16,170 nucleotides of DNA, from contig JAEXVC010000023.1 of assembly GCA_023406715.1 (NCBI GenBank), forward strand, positions 1 to 16,170. The letters are read 5' to 3'. Below are positions 13,866-16,170 of this stretch, one piece after another. The translations under genes and the position numbers were made by a program. This DNA is from Bacteroidota bacterium (GTDB lineage Bacteria > Bacteroidota > Bacteroidia > Bacteroidales > Tenuifilaceae). Each line of letters opens with the position of its first letter. Positions within the stretch are counted from its first letter, which is position 1. The notes beneath the pieces are model-generated. The model was not told the origin of the DNA, did not search any database, and saw only the letters and a program-made list of their open reading frames with translations.

Positions 13866-15419
13866 ATGCAGGTAAGCATACTTTGGGTTGATGATGAAAT
13901 AGACTTCCTTAGGGCGCATATTATTTTCCTTGAGCAAAAAGGGTATAAAGTAATAACAGCATCGAACGGAAACGAGGCAATTGAGTTAGTGCGCAACAAC
14001 CAGTTCGATTTGGTTCTCCTAGATGAGAACATGCCTGGTCTTAGTGGACTCGATACGCTCCCAATTATTAAGGAGTTTAAGCCTACCTTGCCTGTTGTTA
14101 TGGTCACAAAAAGCGAGGAGGAGAATATTATGGATATGGCTGTCGGCTCTCAAATTGCCGACTACCTCATAAAGCCAGTAAATCCAATGCAAATAATTCT
14201 TACCATTAAAAAGAATGTTCATGCAAAGGATTTGATAAGCGAAAAGCAAGTAACCGACTTTAGGCAGGAGTTTAGCAAGGTAAGTATGAACATCTCGTCG
14301 GCTAGTACTACAGCAGACTGGAGCGATATCTACCGCAAACTTGTAACTTGGCAGTTGCGGCTAATTGACTCCAACGACCCAAGTATTAAGCAGATATTTG
14401 AGATGCTACTTACCGATGCAAATTCAGAATTCGCTAAGTTTGTTAAGAATAATTACGTAGATTGGTTTAACCCCAAACAGGACGATAAACCGTTACTCTC
14501 ATCGAATCTTCTACGAAATAAAGTTTTTCCAATTGTCGATTCAGGGCAGTCGGTCCTTATGGTGCTTATTGACAACCTGAGGTACGACCAGTGGAAAGCC
14601 ATAGAGCCGTTTATTACATCAGAATGGCGAGTTGAAGCGGACGAAACATACTTCAGCATTCTTCCTACAGCCACACAGTACGCTCGAAATGCAATATTTG
14701 CAGGATTAATGCCTCTGGAAATTCAAAAGAACTACCCAAACCTTTGGGTTTTCGACGAGGAGGATGAGGGCAAAAATATGTTTGAGCAAGAATTGCTCAA
14801 ATCACAGATACAAAGGCTTGGCAAAAACTACAAGACCTTTTACGAGAAAAGTAACACCCTAAAATCGGGACAAAGGATAGTGGAGAACCTTAAGGAAATC
14901 CTCAAGAACGACTTATCTGTGTTGGTTTTCAACTTTGTGGATATGATGTCGCACTCCAGAACCGACTCCGAAATGATGAAGGAACTTGCAGCCGACGAGG
15001 CTGCATACCTATCGCTTACTAAATCATGGTTTCAGCACTCCGATTTAAAACTATTGCTATCCGAGGCATCCAAGCATAACGTTAAGGTTGTAATAACCAC
15101 GGATCACGGAACTATTCGGGTTCAAAGCCCGATAAAGGTAATAGGCGATAAAGCAACATCCACAAACCTAAGGTATAAACTTGGGAGAAGTTTAAACTAC
15201 AACCCCAAGGAGGTTTTTGAAGTTAGGAAACCAGAGGAGGTGCATCTTCCAAAACCCAACGTTAGTTCGTCGTTCATATTTGCCTATGGCAATAGTTTTA
15301 TTGCCTACCCAAACAATTACAACTATTACGTAAATTACTACAAAAACACATTCCAACACGGTGGTATCTCAATGGAAGAGATGATTATTCCTTTTGTTGT
15401 GCTAAGTCCGATTAAGTAG
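13866..15419 (+). CDS. porX: PorX, response regulator fused to PglZ/alkaline-phosphatase domain (T9SS regulator)
   Basis: This 517-aa protein is of normal PorX length. Residues 1-120 are a receiver domain with acidic pair D9/D10, phospho-acceptor D53 (LVLLDENMPG), T81 and K103 (YLIKP). A helical linker (about 125-220) leads to a PglZ/alkaline-phosphatase-like domain. Its candidate metal ligands are D236 (VLIDNLRYDQW), T268/T270 (ILPTATQYARNA), D359 and H363 (NFVDMMSHSRTD), and D413-H414-G. In Porphyromonas, PorX works with kinase PorY and sigma factor SigP to control T9SS genes, and the PglZ domain has phosphodiesterase activity on nucleotides. All key positions are present, so the protein should be active. 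The ATG is 12 bp after porW, and tsaE follows after 7 bp. There is no DNA-binding domain. No porY candidate is adjacent; the only kinase in view is the hybrid kinase at 7525-10002. Confidence 0.95.
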   Translation: MQVSILWVDDEIDFLRAHIIFLEQKGYKVITASNGNEAIELVRNNQFDLVLLDENMPGLSGLDTLPIIKEFKPTLPVVMVTKSEEENIMDMAVGSQIADYLIKPVNPMQIILTIKKNVHAKDLISEKQVTDFRQEFSKVSMNISSASTTADWSDIYRKLVTWQLRLIDSNDPSIKQIFEMLLTDANSEFAKFVKNNYVDWFNPKQDDKPLLSSNLLRNKVFPIVDSGQSVLMVLIDNLRYDQWKAIEPFITSEWRVEADETYFSILPTATQYARNAIFAGLMPLEIQKNYPNLWVFDEEDEGKNMFEQELLKSQIQRLGKNYKTFYEKSNTLKSGQRIVENLKEILKNDLSVLVFNFVDMMSHSRTDSEMMKELAADEAAYLSLTKSWFQHSDLKLLLSEASKHNVKVVITTDHGTIRVQSPIKVIGDKATSTNLRYKLGRSLNYNPKEVFEVRKPEEVHLPKPNVSSSFIFAYGNSFIAYPNNYNYYVNYYKNTFQHGGISMEEMIIPFVVLSPIK

Positions 15420-15426
15420 TAGAGCT

Positions 15427-15855
15427 ATGCAAAGTGTTAAAATTGATAGTTTAGTAGGAATAGGCAAGGCGGCCGAGGAGATTATTGCTGCCATTGGCAA
15501 TAATAGGATTATTTGTTTTTATGGAGCCATGGGCTCAGGTAAAACCACACTGATAAAGGCCATTTGCGCGTATTTGGGAGTTAGCGATAATGTAACCAGC
15601 CCTACTTTTGCTTTGGTTAATGAGTATAGCGATAAGAATGGTGCTCCAATATATCATTTTGATTTTTACAGAATCAATAAAATTGAGGAAGTTTACGACT
15701 TTGGTTACGAAGAATATTTTTATGGCGATACTGGAATTTGCCTTATTGAATGGCCTGAACTAATTGAGGATATTTTACCCTCCGAAAGTGTTGTAAGACT
15801 CACTATTACAGTCAACTCCGACATGTCCAGAACGGTGGAAATTTCCGTCCAATAA
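15427..15855 (+). CDS. tsaE: tRNA threonylcarbamoyladenosine biosynthesis ATPase TsaE
   Basis: This 142-aa protein is the usual TsaE length. The Walker A motif is GAMGSGKTT (33-41). It is followed by the family signatures VTSPTFALVNEY (57-67), IYHFDFYRI (75-83, with D79) and LIEWPE (106-111). TsaE supports TsaB-TsaD in transferring threonylcarbamoyl to A37 of ANN-decoding tRNAs; its ATPase activity is needed to reset the complex. It is cytoplasmic. The ATG at 15427 lies 7 bp after the porX stop with no Shine-Dalgarno, so it is probably translated from the porW-porX transcript. It has no mechanistic link to secretion that I know of; co-location of tsaE with porX and ald recurs in Bacteroidota as far as I recall. 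Confidence 0.97.
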   Translation: MQSVKIDSLVGIGKAAEEIIAAIGNNRIICFYGAMGSGKTTLIKAICAYLGVSDNVTSPTFALVNEYSDKNGAPIYHFDFYRINKIEEVYDFGYEEYFYGDTGICLIEWPELIEDILPSESVVRLTITVNSDMSRTVEISVQ

Positions 15856-15916
15856 TTAAACCTATTCGCCCAATATTCGTATTAATATATTACCTTTAAC
15901 CTATAATCGAACTCTT

Positions 15917-16170
15917 ATGGGACGCTCATCATCACATATCCCTGAATTTCCTTACGCCAAGGGTATTCTTGTTCAGGAGGAACGTTTGGAATACAGTAAG
16001 AAGAACAAAAAACTTACCATTGGCATGCCTAAAGAAGCGGATAGCACTGAAAGCAGAGTGCCGTTAACACCGGAGGCTGTTGAAATTCTTGTAAATCAAG
16101 GTCACGAAGTGATTATTGAAAAAGACGCAGGGAAACTTGCCAATTACTGCGATAAGGATTACAGCGAAAA
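15917..16170 (+). CDS. ald: Alanine dehydrogenase, N-terminal part (cut by window edge)
   Basis: This frame is open from ATG 15917 to the end of the window (84 complete codons). Residues 33-68 carry the start of the alanine dehydrogenase/PntA N-terminal domain: LTIGMPKEADSTESRVPLTPEAV, then ILVNQGHEVIIEKDAG. Family enzymes catalyse NAD-dependent oxidative deamination of alanine to pyruvate. The first 32 residues (GRSSSHIPEFPYAKGILVQEERLEY) are an N-terminal extension compared with classical Ald, a form found in Bacteroidota. The NAD-binding domain lies outside the window. The gap from tsaE is 61 bp and contains TACCTTTA (15891-15898), one base off the -7 consensus, so it may have its own promoter. 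A proton-translocating transhydrogenase alpha subunit is the main alternative, less likely from the sequence. Confidence 0.88.
   Translation, partial: MGRSSSHIPEFPYAKGILVQEERLEYSKKNKKLTIGMPKEADSTESRVPLTPEAVEILVNQGHEVIIEKDAGKLANYCDKDYSE

Noticed and set aside
13850..14674. Minus-strand open frames over porX (85, 76 and 73 codons).
   Set aside because: They are antisense to conserved receiver and PglZ sequence and have no features of their own.
15230..15245. GGAGG followed by ATP-binding-like downstream sequence inside porX, possibly an internal start.
   Set aside because: It falls in the middle of the conserved PglZ domain with no suitable start codon in frame and no sign of a second gene.

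Overview
The window looks like a piece of a Bacteroidota chromosome, probably from the Bacteroidia/Bacteroidales side. It is AT-rich. Several intergenic regions carry the Bacteroidota -7 promoter element TAnnTTTG, and most genes have no Shine-Dalgarno sequence. It holds type IX secretion system (T9SS) genes: a secreted CotH protein with a T9SS sorting tail, a PorW/SprE lipoprotein and PorX. The left edge has a 46/30-nt CRISPR array of the kind seen with Bacteroidota type II-C Cas9. I cannot name a genus.

Layout, left to right. (1) 1-358: the end of a CRISPR array with five repeats; no cas genes are in view. A bidirectional terminator at 429-462 separates it from a minus-strand CotH-family gene. 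(2) 2823-3704, minus strand: a greA-HIT operon. Its leader carries a terminator-like hairpin between the predicted promoter and an unusually strong Shine-Dalgarno. (3) 3869-4902, minus strand: two unrecognised genes, a very basic small lipoprotein and an acidic single-pass membrane protein. They start only 15 bp from a divergent plus-strand gene for a Rieske-like lipoprotein with an altered ligand set (4918-5349). (4) 5365-7323, minus strand: an LTA-synthase/sulfatase-family membrane enzyme, divergent from (5) a plus-strand TPR hybrid histidine kinase (7525-10002) with a near-ideal promoter. (6) 10130-11005: a coiled-coil lipoprotein, then a terminator. (7) 11175-15855: a tight cluster of porW/sprE, porX and tsaE, followed by the start of alanine dehydrogenase, which runs off the right edge.

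The clearest functional theme is type IX secretion. A structural accessory lipoprotein (PorW/SprE) and the response regulator/PglZ phosphodiesterase PorX sit 12 bp apart and are probably co-transcribed, and a likely T9SS cargo (CotH) lies in the same window. The remaining genes are housekeeping (greA, HIT, tsaE, ald) or envelope-related.

The most interesting non-coding signals are three. Every CRISPR repeat contains a promoter-like TTG-N18-TATCTTTG. The greA leader has a possible attenuator. The divergent pair at 4902/4918 appears to carry each promoter inside the opposite gene. TAnnTTTG is a short motif that will recur by chance in AT-rich DNA, so these promoter calls rest on position and need transcript data.
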